Shown: positions 1 to 12,197, counted from the first letter of the stretch. The stretch is 64,000 nucleotides of DNA from Saururus chinensis (GCA_035235625.1 CP141143.1:25155092-25219091); one strand, 5' to 3'. Program-made: numbers and translations. The notes: generated by a model not told the origin, from the letters alone.

Positions 1-509
1 ATTAGAAGGACATTTAAGGGGTCTTTTGCTTTCCCTAGTTGTTTATGTGAATGTTCTTATGCTCATGCAAAGCAATGTATTTGACCATTTCTCTTGAAGC
101 TTGCTGAAATCTATTAGAAACATTGTTTATTACCGTGTTTGTGAGTAGAACCTTGGTAAGTAATAATTAGTTGAAATTTACTTGTATATGTTGTTAACAA
201 TATGAAGATGTATTTACTATTATTGGCAGATCTATTGTATGCATATTCTTGTGGTGCATTTTTTTAGTTAAACATGTTTCTTAGCCTTTCTCTTCCATTT
301 TGTTTATCCTCTTCCAGTGTCTGTCTTTTGATTTCAATATTTTATGTAGCGTAAAGTTCTGAATTATGCTATTATTTGCTACATCAACCTGTTTGCATTA
401 CATTGGCTTATTTGATTTTGGCTTTAATCTCTATTTTACAATTTATGACTTTTAGAATAAGACATAGCTCATTGCTTTATTTTTAGCCATAGTCACCAAT
501 TATAAAAAA
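1..509. other. Non-coding, T-rich, intron-like sequence
   Basis: No exon or conserved protein segment is visible on either strand. The T-rich, AT-rich composition resembles a plant intron. It could be intron of the RFC4-like gene whose exons appear at 1970, or the left part of a Harbinger-type element running off the window edge. No terminal inverted repeat was found here. Confidence 0.4.
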
Positions 510-1773
510 AATTTAGACTATGGACGCACCATCTGCTTAAGTAGGAGGATCCCCTAAGAAATTTTAGAGAAAGATTGATTAGAATCAGCGGGAACATTAT
601 GCTTTTTTTGAGCCAAGTAGTATTTGCCATCAATAAGGGCCACAGAGGGAATAATATGCTTGACAAGGAAGGCTGGGATCTAGTGATAGATAGGTTGGGA
701 ATTGAGAATAAAATCAATGTCGACTTCGCCACGTTAAAAAATCACTATGACAAAGGGAGGAAATTGTGGCAAGGGTAGAATGATCTCAGGAGATACACTG
801 GACTTGGCTGGAACGAGCACACCAACACTTTTATATGCCCCCCACATGTGTGGCTGAACTTTATCAAGGTCATAATATGTAAACTCTATCTTGTTTTTCT
901 TATATTTTTTATATATTTTATTTAAATTATATTTCTAACACTTTGTTTGTCCTCTTGTAGAGACATAAAGAATGTAAGCGGTTGAAGAATTAGGGGTATG
1001 ATGTCGACGCCGAAGCTAACTTGTATGTTGTTTATTCAAACAACCATGCATCTGGCCGATGGAAGGATTCCGGCATCTCTGATACCATCCCCCACATGGA
1101 TAATACTTCAGGCCAATGTAATGATCCAAATGCACCTCCCCATTCACCTCCACCTTTAACCCCCAATGCAACTCCAGCTGTAAACACAGAATCTCAACCA
1201 GATGTGGAATCGTCTGAATGGCCGGAAGGTACTCCATGGGCATACGATCCATATAATCATCGGGACTTGAATGAAGAGAACTTGGGAGATGATGATTTGG
1301 CTCATGAGGGAGTGGGGAATTCTAGTGTTGTGCCATGCATGGGTAGGACAAATCAGCCCCAAACACATGGTTCTACCACACAGGTGACAAGTGCAAGCTT
1401 GTCCCAACCTCCTCCACCCCCTTCAAGGAGGGTTCAAGGTAATAGGATGCCAACTACTAGCCAACGGTCCACAAAGAGGAAACAATCAGATGTGGAGGTT
1501 TCATCAGGGTTGTAAGCTTTGTCCGAAGCAATGAAGGATAGGAATGAGATCGTTTGAGGTAATAGGGAAGAAGAAATAGATGATTATGACAAGTGCATCA
1601 ATTTGTTAGAGAAACTTCCTGGTTATGACGATGATGATGAATTGTACTTGGGTGCACCATCATTCTTCCTAGATAAGAATTTTCGTCGTTTGTTTCTTGC
1701 TATGGGACATGACCCAGTTCTTGCAGAGAAATGGCTTCGTGTGCACTATAGGGATCATGGGCCGAAGCGTTAG
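510..1773 (+). pseudogene. Myb/SANT-like protein of PIF/Harbinger type, degenerate
   Basis: A decayed gene for a Myb/SANT-like DNA-binding protein, the family that accompanies PIF/Harbinger transposases and also occurs as domesticated plant genes. The first exon (to 868) reads on through a TAG at 776-778. It contains the typical EGWDLVIDRLG segment, a stretch ending LKNHYDKGRKLW, then TGLGWNEHTNTF and VWLNFIK. A GT-AG intron fits at 869-960. Exon 2 (961-1773) opens with RHKECKRLKN, followed by a low-complexity proline/serine-rich middle. It ends with a conserved-looking C-terminal region (INLLEKLPGY, FRRLFLAMGHDP, AEKWL). Stops at 776, 991, 1513 and 1555 all lie in the same frame, so decay is by point mutation rather than frameshift. 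No intact start was identified; a further in-frame stop precedes 575. Transposon origin is inferred from the nearby Harbinger transposase. Confidence 0.72.
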
Positions 1774-1969
1774 GTGCTATTTGGTGATTTGTTCGGACAT
1801 GTTTTATTTCTTTTCTATGAGTTTATTAGCTAAGTTATTTCATTTCAGGATGTGAACACTTTGTATGATGGTATATAACTTATTTGATAACTGAACTTTA
1901 GGATGATGGTTTATAGTTTTATGTTATGAGAATGATATTTGTGTTTTGACATTCGTGTACCAATTAAAG

Positions 1970-2543
1970 GCTCTTGCGACTTTAAGCTCTATATCACAAG
2001 GGGATCTTCGTCGTGCCATAACATACTTGCAAGTATGACTACTTTGGACCTGAATCCCCTTTTATGGCTAATATCTGTTGTATTCTAGTAAGATTTTGTT
2101 ATAGTTCATATTGCTTTTAGACTCCCCTTATATTTGATGCATACCAGTATGATTTGTTTATGCTTTATAGTTCATTTTGTTATAGTCAGCTTCCAAATGA
2201 TAATAGAAGTCACATCCTGACGCAGAACATAATTTTTCTTTTTGAAATTTGCTATAATCCAGATGCTTACCTAATAACATTGTGTCTTTTTAAAAGCTAT
2301 TCAGAGAGATTCTACCTACTTTTTATATGCCAGAAGATTTTGTTTCCTGCTTTTGGTTAAGTGTTCTGGAAAAAATGAGACCTTCATTTTTTTCACTTTG
2401 TAAAGTTCTTTGAACTGTCAATATGATGAGTGCAATAATTTATAATATTTCAGGGTGCTACTCGTTTGTTTAGGTCTTCAATTACTGCCAGTGATTTAAT
2501 TAGGTCTTCAATTACTGCCAGTGATTTAATTAGCGTATCAGGG
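1970..2543 (+). pseudogene. RFC4: RFC4-like replication factor C small subunit, two-exon fragment
   Basis: Two exons of a clamp-loader small subunit. Replication factor C is the AAA+ ATPase that loads PCNA onto primed DNA in the nucleus. The first exon (1970-2032, 21 codons) reads ALATLSSISQGDLRRAITYL plus Q, between an AG acceptor and a GTATG donor. The second exon (2454-2543, 30 codons) starts GATRLF and ends SVSG, before a GTAAG donor. GDLRRAITYLQ-ATRL is the characteristic segment following the AAA+ core in RFC4-type subunits. Both exons are uninterrupted and in phase. No ATPase exons (Walker A/B) appear to the left and no following C-terminal exon appears to the right. The gene is therefore cut by the window edge or by transposons, or the exons are a captured fragment. 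The second exon carries a 10-codon duplication. I am confident of the family and unsure whether this is a live gene. Confidence 0.8.
2472..2531 (+). repeat. In-frame 30-bp tandem duplication inside the RFC4-like exon
   Basis: Two identical adjacent 30-bp units, 2472-2501 and 2502-2531, each encode RSSITASDLI. The exact identity indicates a recent event, or an assembly error. Removing one unit restores the 20-codon exon expected for this family. Confidence 0.92.
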
Positions 2544-3404
2544 GTAAGTTATTTTTTATACTGGTTGGTGTTCTTATTTTCAGGGTAATAACCATCACTT
2601 CTTGGTGATTTTAACTATTATATACTGAGTAGGACTCATGTAGCGTTTTGGTAGCATACTTTTCCTGGCCAAAGAGTTTCATTTTGAAGTTTGAAGGAGT
2701 TTAAATTTCTTCACAAATTTGCAAAGTTGTACTTGTGATCCGTCAGCCTATTTACCCTGTTAACCAAAATTTGTGGAGTTTATATGGACACCTGTTTTGT
2801 AGTCATAAATGGCGTTCAAAGAGGAAAATTAAAATTAAAATCTCCTTTATCATTTTGAATGCGACTGATAGGAATCAAGGTACTTCTCCTACTACTTGCT
2901 GTATGTTCATCCTTCTTTCTTTGTTTGAAGCTGTATTTGTCCATCTTCCTAGTCACGTGGTTATCTCCTGCTCCTGTACCAAGTATCTAATGGTCTTGGA
3001 CCTGCTACCATTGCCATGCCTGGGTACCAGAGGACTGATTGGATGATGACATTGATAGGATCAGAGTACTAAGAAGTTGGTTTCAAACGTTAAAAACATA
3101 CAGCAGATAGGTCCCAACTTGTCTTGTCAGGCATCAAGTGATTGGAGACAAACTACCTGTTTGGAGCTAGTTCCTCAGAATTGATGGTAGTCTAGACAAT
3201 ATGTGAGGGGGGGGGTGTAGAAATCAATGCTATGTCCTTCATATTTGTTACCTTGGGAGAGTTTCACTTGGAGAAGAAAAATCAATAAATTAGTTGTTAT
3301 AAACAGAGAGTTGTTATATATATATATATATTTTCACTTATTTTTTTAATATATGATGTTATATTGGATTTTAATATGGAGTTATTTAACAGATACTCAA
3401 TTAG
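2544..3404. other. Non-coding interval
   Basis: It starts with a good GTAAG donor, so the left part reads as RFC intron. The next expected RFC exon was looked for and not found. It contains a (TA)n run near 3316-3330 and a G9 run near 3207. Nothing else is recognised. Confidence 0.4.
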
Positions 3405-4730
3405 ATGGATCCTTATATAAATATCGATGGGGAGGAAGAAGAAAGAGTGATATTTGAGGATGAAGACGAAGATAACACTTTTGGACAAGAAGATTTTGTT
3501 TTGGATAATATTATTTCACATGTTGTTAAAACTGTAATTCTTCCTCCCCAAAGGAATGCAATTCATACACATCCAGATCGAGGGGATGAGCTTGTGTATG
3601 ATATGCTAAGTGGGCTAGAGATGATTTGCCATGATTTGTGTAGGATTAATAAGAAATCATCCATGCGATTATGTTGGGAGTTGGAGCAATTGCAATTAAA
3701 TCCTACAAGGCATGTGAAAGTGGCAGAGCAAGTGCAATCATTCTTACAACTATTGGGACATTTTCATGGGCAACGGGTGGTGGGCCATATAATGTCACAT
3801 TCGAATGAAACAGTTAACCGCAATTTGCATAATATTGTGAAGGTGCTTTATAGATGGTCTAGTACATAGATCAAGCCACTTATACCTTTATCCCAAACTC
3901 CTTTATATATTTCAAGTAGTCCTTTATTTCATCCTTGGTATAAAGATTGTGTAGGAGCTATAGATGGCACACATATCAAGGAAAAAGTTTCTCCGAATCT
4001 ACAACAAGCATTTCAAAGTAAAAATCATCAAGTCACACAAAATATTATGGCTATATGTGATTTTAGTATGAGATTTATCTTTGTAGTGGCTGGTTGGGAA
4101 GGGTCAACTCATGACTCTAAGGTGTTAGAAGATGTGCTTTTAAGTCCAGAGAGCTCGGGTTTCCCAAAGTTACCTCCAAATAAATATTTTGTTGTAGATG
4201 TTGAGTATCCAAATAAGAAGGGATTTTTAGGACCCTGTAAAGGTCAGAGATACCATGTTCCTAAATTTCGACAGCGTGGCCCACAAGGAAGAATTGAGAA
4301 GTTTAACTAACTTCATTATTCTCTTCGAAACATTATAGAGAGAACATTTGGTATGTGGAAGGAGAGATGGAAGTCATTTGAAAATATTCCAAAATATCCA
4401 TTTCCTATTCAAGTGAAATTGGTGAGGATTTTAATGGCACTACATAATTTCATTCAAGAACAACATAATGGTGCTACCGACCCTGATCTTCGAGATGTAC
4501 TTTGCACTAGTTGGGAAAATAAAGACGAACATGTAATGAATGAAGTTGAGGGGCAAGTTGAAACACTTGTAGGTCAAGATGATAGGGCAATGTCTACGTT
4601 TCGTGATGAACTTCGAGATGTCATTGGTCACCATTATCAATTACCTCCAATTGGTGCACAACATGGCCGACATCGACATTATGTCAATTATATATTTTTC
4701 TCATATTGTACTAATATATTTTTTTTGTAA
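3405..4730 (+). pseudogene. PIF/Harbinger (HARBI1-type) transposase, two nonsense codons
   Basis: A single 442-codon frame broken by a TAG at 3867-3869 and a TAA at 4308-4310; no frameshift is needed. The family is a DDE-type DNA transposase that cuts and pastes PIF/Harbinger elements, usually with a Myb/SANT-like partner. The N-terminal half has the helix-turn-helix region (ETVNRNLHNIVKVLYRW). Catalytic motifs follow: GAIDGTHI (first Asp); FVVAGWEGSTHDSKVLEDVL; FVVDVEYPNKKGFL (second Asp; the family normally has VDAGYPN, so one residue is changed); and RNIIERTFGMWKERW (Glu). After it come MALHNFIQ and a C-terminal tail. The length matches intact plant Harbinger transposases. The two stops make it inactive unless read through. 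The Myb/SANT-like pseudogene lies upstream on the same strand. Confidence 0.9.
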
Positions 4731-4892
4731 TGAAATGTAACTCCTACATGATAATGATATGAAATAGTTTTTTATATCATCCTAAGTTTATTTTTAGTTA
4801 TGGTTGTAAGTTATGAAAATAATGTTATGTGAGGCAGATGGGTGGTAATGTTATTTAAATTTGTTTTCAATTTGATGGATGTGTGATCCCAG

Positions 4893-4980
4893 GGTTAACA
4901 TTCCACAGTATCCATTTTCTATTAATGTGGCATTACATAATTTCATTTAAGAATAATATAAAGGTGTTACAGTATCAATA
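4893..4980 (+). repeat. Second, degraded copy of the transposase 3' segment
   Basis: This stretch resembles about 4385-4475 of the transposase gene: first the block around the TATCCATTT run, then GGCA-TACATAATTTCATT. The part encoding KLVRILMA is reduced. By eye it is an older, internally deleted copy lying just downstream of the gene. Confidence 0.6.
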
Positions 4981-5048
4981 CAGTACAATCCAATATAGTT
5001 GATATATATTGATTTTTATGTAAGGTGTATCACCGCCCATATCATACC

Positions 5049-5068
5049 ATATCGGTCTCAACCGATAT
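5049..5068. repeat. Short perfect hairpin
   Basis: ATATCGGT, loop CTCA, ACCGATAT: an 8-bp perfect stem in a stretch rich in related TATCG-type words (about 4980-5110). It is possibly debris of a small inverted-repeat transposon; no termini were found. Confidence 0.6.
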
Positions 5069-5379
5069 AGGTAAGTATGGCTGATAGGCACTTGTATAAG
5101 CCGGTACGTACTTCCATGGGCCCATCAAGCCATAAAAAGACTGTTTAAGGAGGAGTATAAGGCCCCTTGTACATCTACAATCAATTTAGCCAAATAAAAA
5201 ATCTTTTTTAGGGTGATCTTAAAGCGTTCGATAGGGCCCAAAGTCAAATACATCGGGCCGGGCATATTATTTGTGTTGCACACTAACCACGTACTATACC
5301 TAAACCAAGGTTATATTTGTAATTTTTTCATAAGTTCAACGATTCCAAAAAATACACATATTTCATACCCAAACATGAT

Positions 5380-5592
5380 TCTATCAAAATAATTCCATTT
5401 AAAGGGTATATTTATCAATTTACCAAAAATTCTAATGAATCTAACCTTAAACACAATTCGCTATCCAAACACGATTCCATATTAAAAATTCTATACCCAA
5501 ACGAAATTTCGATTCTATATTGAATCAGCAAAATTAATTCCAAAAAATTCTGATTCACTACCGAATTGATTCCGTACCCAAACAACCCCCAA
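5380..5592. repeat. Candidate right end of a Harbinger- or hAT-type DNA transposon
   Basis: Sub-repeated sequence built on ACGATTCCATA / AAATTCTATACCCAAACG words, ending CCCAAACAACCCCC. Read on the minus strand it starts GGGGGTTGTTTGGGTAC, a style common at ends of plant Harbinger and hAT elements. No matching left end is visible, so this is a candidate only. Confidence 0.35.
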
Positions 5593-6791
5593 GAGAATAG
5601 AAGATTCATTCCAAATGATGAGATGAGAGATTGCTTTGATTAAAGATAAAAAAGAGGAGAAAATCAAGCCATGGCCAGTAAACAACCAAGGAGTAGTTGA
5701 TTCAGAATTCAGGAGTGGTGTAGAGAACTAATTATTTGAAGAAAAAAAAGAATAAGTCTTTTGTCTTTGTAATCAGTAATTCTGTAATCTCATGTTTGCA
5801 TAGTGCATAGTTGATCTAGACAAAGTATCTCATGGTTTTTTCCTAGTTGGGTTTTTATGTGAATTTTTTTTATATTTGTTTGCTTATTTGGTTAAATTTT
5901 TTTATTAGAACACATTGGAATTAGGCATGTTAATTTGAGCATAATCTTTGATTGTTTTGCTTAAAAAGGAGAAGATAAATCTTATAACTTAATTACGAGT
6001 TAGAGGCACTTTATTTTTCTCAGTTTGTATATACCACACATATAGTTCAAAGACCAATGCTTCACGTACACATCATGCACATGAGGCATTTTATCCCATA
6101 TTCACAAATATAGAAAAGTATATGTTCATCTAACATGGTGCATATAACATGTGGTAGTGGGCATTGTCTCCCCTTATATATTTGAAGGTATTTCCTACTG
6201 GGAGCTAGTGATGATAGGACATGGAAGCAGAAGCCGAAACTAGACAAGAAGTTGATGCTCACAGAGTTGGAATGTTGGTGTGTTGTAGTTTGTAGTTACA
6301 TGTTCACCGAGGGTCGGTTGGAACCGTTGGAGTGCTTGTTGGCAAGGGAAAGTGGAAATGGTGGGTTTGTTGCTAGCCATGGTGTACAAAGGAGGGAAGG
6401 GGTGGCTTGGTGTTGCAAGTTAGGCTGCTTGGTGAGGGAGAGTATACAAGAAAAGAGATGCTAGATATTGTTGGTTGTAGGTCATGGAGTAGGGAAGGTG
6501 TAAGTTGTAGGTCGTGGTGAAGCAAGTGGAGGGACTATTTACGGTTTGTGAAGGTGCATGGAAGGGATGTGATAGTGATCAAAAGAAGGGGGCTTTCCTG
6601 GTTGCAAAGGAGAAAGGGGATGATGCATTTGTACTAGTGCAGGGGTGATGATGCAAGTTTTGTAGGTGTAGGAGAGGGGCTAGTGTAGTGTGTGAGGGTG
6701 CAAAGGAGAGGGGATGGTTCTGGTGGTGATGGAGTAAAAGGAAAGAGGATGGTTTTGGTCAAGGATAAGCAAAGGTTGTGCTAATTGTTGT
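5593..6791. other. Unassigned intergenic DNA left of the 6.8-kb element
   Basis: No gene recognised. The part from about 6250 to 6786 is G-rich on the + strand with short open frames lacking family features. It continues after the inserted element at 10945, because the two sides share the target duplication. Confidence 0.35.
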
Positions 6792-9700
6792 TGTAACATC
6801 CCTAATTTTTTTGTGATTTTATTGCTATTTTTTTTATCATTTTTAGTAGGAAAATGTGAGGCTTCGGTACATTTGATTTTGTATATTTTACATAGGATCT
6901 GCATTCGTTGAGTTGGGGTGGGACCTAGTTGCAAGCTGAATGCCTTGACACTCATTTTTGGTGCAAAAAAGGGAGAAATCAAAAGAAAAAAAGGAAAGGA
7001 AATAATAATAAATAGAATAGGTGCTTCCCACCTATTCTGGAATGAACTAGAAATGCCCCCCGGTCTCTCTTCTCTCCCAATTTGTTTTAGGCTAAGATGG
7101 CACTGGTGATGGGCTCCGTTCGGCCTCCTTTTGACCTGCCTTGGGCCCGCAATGGCGAGGCAATTCCCCCTGGCCAGCCTAGCTGACTCCCCTAGCAATT
7201 TCTGGTCCCACCTCCCTCTCACTGTTTTGTGTTTTCTGCCGCCTCTAACAGCTCCACCATAGCCTAGCGACTGTGGTGGGCCACCCCTCCAAGCCTTGCT
7301 CTACCTCCTTCACTTTCCGGTAGGTCAATTTTGATCCATTTTCCCATGTTACGCTTTCATTTGCAAACTCTATCTTGGACAGCTTCCGGTGAGCCAGCGT
7401 TGTTCAGCCCTTCCTTGGACAGCCTCCAGTGAGCCGGCCTTATCTAGTTATGCTTTGGCCTAACATTGACTAAAGGTCATTGCTCCAAACCTCCTTCCGC
7501 CTAGTATGCCTAATTTAGAATTGCACAGAGCCAAAACAACCCAATTTTTTTGCCTTTGATCATTTTTTGCCACTAGCAAACAAATAGACTCTAGTCAGAC
7601 TCTATCCAGTTCACCTTGGCCCGGCAATTGTAAGGGGTCATTTTTTCACCTCACTTCCCCATATTATCCTATGCTATGCCCCTATGCCTCAATGTGTGTC
7701 TTACTCATACAACCTTTAGTGCTTGTTATGTCGTTATGACACTTCTGGTCACCAATTGGCCTCTGGTTAGCCTTGTTTCACTTGTAGACTTTTCTCCACA
7801 TTTTCCTGACCTCGAACCTTTCCCCTACCCTTTGTCGTGTGAGATGCATAGCTGCCCACACCAATTATTTTGGTTGTGGGTGATCAGCGATGTTGCCGCT
7901 TCGATCGGCTGCCACATCCTGACCTTAGCTCTGTAGCCCTTATGGGCTGAGAGTTACCTCCAGAACCACTGATAGCCCTGTTTCCCTCAAGTGGCCCTTT
8001 TTGCTGCATGTGCATGTGGCCACGCATGAAGTTTAGGATATAGGGTTTGTGCACTGATTTTGCGCTACCTCACCATCAAATAGCTACACCATCGACTAGA
8101 TTTAATCCTCCACCTCTCCTCTATCCTCAAGCTTATACCCACACCCTATAGCCCTTTTTGTGGGCCCTCGATGACATGTAATCACCACCATTGGGTGTTG
8201 TCCACAACCGATTTTGGGGTCTTACGGTTGGTTGAGTGCTTCTTTGCTAGGTCAACTACTATTTAGTCCACTCTCAACTTCCGATCGCACCCGGCACTCC
8301 TTGTGGGCACAACATTGTACCTGGCCATAGTAGTGCGCCATCGTAGATTGCGGATTTTGCCACATAGTCTTGTGTTACCCAGTCTTGCCATGATTACTTC
8401 TGGCACTCCATAAACCTTGGGACTACAAATGTCTCAACTAGGCTATGCTTTTGGCTGCCACCGTCATCTGCTCACCATTGAATGTCATTGATTTCAAGGT
8501 AGGAGAATTTGAACTCGTAATTCTATGATAGTATTCTTTGAATGTGTAGAAGCATGATATGATTATATGATTCAATGTTTTGGATGTTCGATGATGATTC
8601 AATTGCATGATGTAAGATGGAAATAAGATAAATTATGGTATGTTTGAAAATGCATATGACATGCACATGAACTAAAAGTATGTTTAATGTACGAGGATCA
8701 TATGTATGCTAGTGATGGTTAGCAACTATGTTGGTAATTTGTGTATGGAATTATGTATATATTATACATATGTGTGATGGGCATACGTATGTATGATTCC
8801 TACATGCCCATGCGATGATATGTGTATGTGTGTAGGGTACATATAGTCAATGGATGGTAATAGGTGATAGAGGATTTGGTATGGATGTGGATGTGAAATT
8901 GTAACCATATAACAAAAGACAAATGGTGTTAGTTTGACGGGCGAGGATTAGAGTGGATGACTTTGGTTTGGATTGAAGAGTACATTGGGGGTCTAGTAAG
9001 CAAACTTAGGTTTAGAACCTTATAGGGGACTGTTAGATAGTAAGAGTGCAACATAATTTTACAAGAATAATGTACATATTAGGAAGTAGAATGTAAGAAT
9101 AATAAGTGAGATATAAGTAAGAGGGTGATTACTAGGGTTGGCTCTAAGGAGCTTAATTTGATGAGTCTTAGTAAGATGTTTTGGCCATAAGGTGGATGGG
9201 GGAGAATGTATGAATATGTAAAGATTTTTTATACGGTGAGCTATGATTATGAGATGGACAGGTTAAGTGATGTATGTTGCTCTAACAGACTAGAGTTTCA
9301 GAATAGACTCAACTTCGAATTGGTTAGTGGTAGACTTTAAGATAGAAGTTTTTATGATATAATTATACCTGCATAAATTACTTAATTCAAACTTCAATTG
9401 TAAGCAAATCTAATATGATAACATTGTGAATTTGAGACCTAAGGTTTTCAATGGATTAAGTTTCATATTTGAACCAACCAATAATGAGTCAACTGAGCAT
9501 TTCTCATTTCCTGCCATGGTGTTTATCCTTTGGGATGTTGTTTGTGTTTTGTATCTAAGCTTAGACATCTGATGCTTTGTTGAGAGTAATATATGTTTTT
9601 TATTTTGTCTTGGTGTTTTATTCAACCCAAACATTTGATGCTCTTTGAGAGTGTTGTATGTTTCTACCCTTAGTCACCACTATATGATTCTACTCAAGAG

Positions 9701-10944
9701 TGACGCTATCAGATTCTAGCCCAAGAGTGACATGGTATGACTTCTGCCCTTAGTTGGCATTGTATAGCCCCTAAAGTGTGGTCATTTGCATGCATAAGTA
9801 GTATCATTGATCTACTCTTACCTATTTGATCTTATGCCCCATGAGCATAGATCTGCCTTGCCTTTACAAAAGTCCATGACATCTAGTTACTCCTCGGAGG
9901 TTAAGGCAATGCCTCAGCGGCATTCCTTCTCATTTTGACATTGGTGCTTGTTAATACTAATGAGCTTCAGTGATTGATAGTATGTGTATGATTGTATGAG
10001 TAAGTTTGTAAGATCATGAACAAGATTGTAAGTGTAAGATTCCAAGTAAGACTGTAAGAGTAAGATTTTGAGCAAGATTATAAACATATGTTTCTGAGCA
10101 AGACTATAAGAGTATGTTGCTCACCAAGACTATAAGAGTACGTTTATGACCATGACTGTAATCGTATATTTCAGAACAAGACTATAAGAGTAAGAATTTG
10201 AGTAAGATGGTATGAGTAAGATATTAAGAATGCTTTGCATAAGACTCTAACTAACTATAAGAGAAAGTGTAAGAGAGGTAAGATAGTATGTGTTGTGCAT
10301 GATTGTTATATTATGTGACTTTGATGTGTTTATATATTTTTATGCTTCATGTTTGAGTTGTATGAACGCATTTATGTATAAACTTATAGAGTTCACTGTT
10401 TAGAATTCCCCAACTAAATATGAAAATACTTATTTTCCCTCTTTTTAGCCCTAATGTTTGGGAGGCTTTTGCAAGTTTTAGATAGAGAGCTCCTAGAGAT
10501 AGACACTTATTTGGATTAATTTACATTGACTCATGTATATCCTTAACTTACTGTGAGTATTATTTTTGGCATGATCTAATATATGGGGTACAATGAAAAT
10601 TAAGGTGTTTATACTTTCTGGGCTTGTAATTTTGATTAGAGTATGACTGTTTATGAAATTTGTACTCAGGGATGTCTGGGATAGTTTTGTATTTAAAGTC
10701 CATGATCATGACTATTTATTTTGTACATTTGTTTTCTAGTAGCACATAAGAATATTTAGTTTGGCCGTATGATATTTGATTAAAAAGAATAATATATGAA
10801 AAAAATTGTTGTGTGATGTTTTAAATTATAAAACTGCTTTCACATGTTTCATATTTCATCAATTTTCTCAATTTACAGTTGTTATATTACAAATATTTTC
10901 CTTGTATTTTTAAGAAAATATGTTAAAAATTCCCGGGCGTTACA
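6792..10944 (+). mobile_element. LTR-like element (probable solo long LTR), 4.15 kb
   Basis: It starts TGTAACATCCC and ends GGGCGTTACA, so TG...CA termini of the TGTAAC type found on many plant Ty3/gypsy LTRs. It is flanked by a perfect 5-bp direct repeat, GTTGT (6787-6791 and 10945-10949). No gag-pol motif is found inside, nor a repeated LTR pair, so a solo long LTR or a non-autonomous element fits best. The middle (about 8040-8520) and right part match the minus-strand element at 43292-49951 in inverted orientation. Shared blocks include one around 9890-10000 versus 44310-44410. The region from 10000 to 10260 is a run of degenerate AAGACTATAAGAGTA-like short repeats. Family placement is inferred from termini only. 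Confidence 0.75.
10000..10265 (+). repeat. Degenerate short tandem repeat inside the LTR-like element
   Basis: Repeated variants of AAGACTATAAGAGTA / GTAAGATT over roughly 250 bp. The same array appears in reverse complement at about 43980-44290 inside the related element, so it belongs to the family rather than to this insertion. Confidence 0.7.
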
Positions 10945-12197
10945 GTTGTTTCTGTACATGAGGGGGAAAGCGGAGGGCACTACTGGTTACAAAGAAGTAA
11001 AAGGAAATTAGTGTTGATTAAGAGTAGGGTGCGGATTTCGAAGAAGCAAGGGAAGAAGATGGAAAAGAGATAGGTCCAATGGAGAAGAAGATAGTGGGGA
11101 TGTGTGTGACATGGGGAGTTAGAAATATATGGAGGTGGGTGTGGGATTTCAGTGAATGTAACCAACTCCCATAATCCTTAATGTCCAAATTAACTCCCAT
11201 CTTTTTATTAACCAATAATGGTCTCAGAATTAAACTTAAAGTGGTTTCTCCTAAATTAATGGGAAGTTAATATTATTTCAAATTACATTGTTTGGGCCTT
11301 GGGTAGGACCTTTGGACTTTCCAATATTTGGTTAAGGTCCATTGGGCGACTCCTAAAAAAATAACTTAGGTGGGTTTCTAATCTCTACATTAGATTAGAC
11401 ATTAATTAAACTAACCTTCACTAAGCAAAGTGATCTAAATAAATTAATATAAAAGTAATTTATCTTTGAACATGGAATCATACTTACTGGGCATTACATG
11501 GACAAAATGTTTCTTGGTTTTTCTCGGAGTGGATTTCTACATAAAAATACCTTGTGTCATGATTTTTATGCTTTTGCTTTTAAGCTACACTTAGGGATTC
11601 TACATGTTTGCAATCAAAGTAGCTTTGAAATTTGTAACATAAAAGGCATATAACTCACAGTTCTTAATTAATGTTTTGAACTAGGGGGACTGTATTTCGG
11701 CCCTTTTTCAAAAGAATGAACTACTTCTTCCTCACAAGGAGATCAATGCAGATTTCACCTATGTGACCATGACTTCATTGAATTGTCTTCATTTAACATC
11801 CCTTGGAAAAAAATGTTGGAAATTATTGATTCATATTTAAGCTATGTCAGGTCAATCTTAAGACATATTTAAAGTCATGAATTTTATTTTATTTTATCCA
11901 CTAAAGCACTTATACAAAAATTTAAAGATGATATATGAGATGTTTTACTTGCCCTTGAAAAACAATATTTTGATGTATGAAACATAGAGTTGAAAATGCC
12001 ATCAACAAGATGATGTCACTACAGTTGAGCATTATTACTGAGTATATATTTTTTATGTTACAATAGATTCTCACTCAATTACAAGAATTGAATGTTTGCT
12101 TTGTTGAGAATTTTATTGAGTTGCTTAATCTTATCTTAGCTCTAATTAATCTCTGAGATGTGTCTGAAATTTTAGAATGGACGGTATTCATCGGTTA
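10945..12197. other. Unassigned intergenic DNA
   Basis: No gene, RNA gene or clear repeat structure recognised. AT-rich with short chance reading frames. Confidence 0.35.

Noticed and set aside
6680-7222. 180-aa frame on the minus strand
   Set aside because: It crosses the boundary of the LTR-like element at 6792, so it is not an ancestral gene, and has no domain features.
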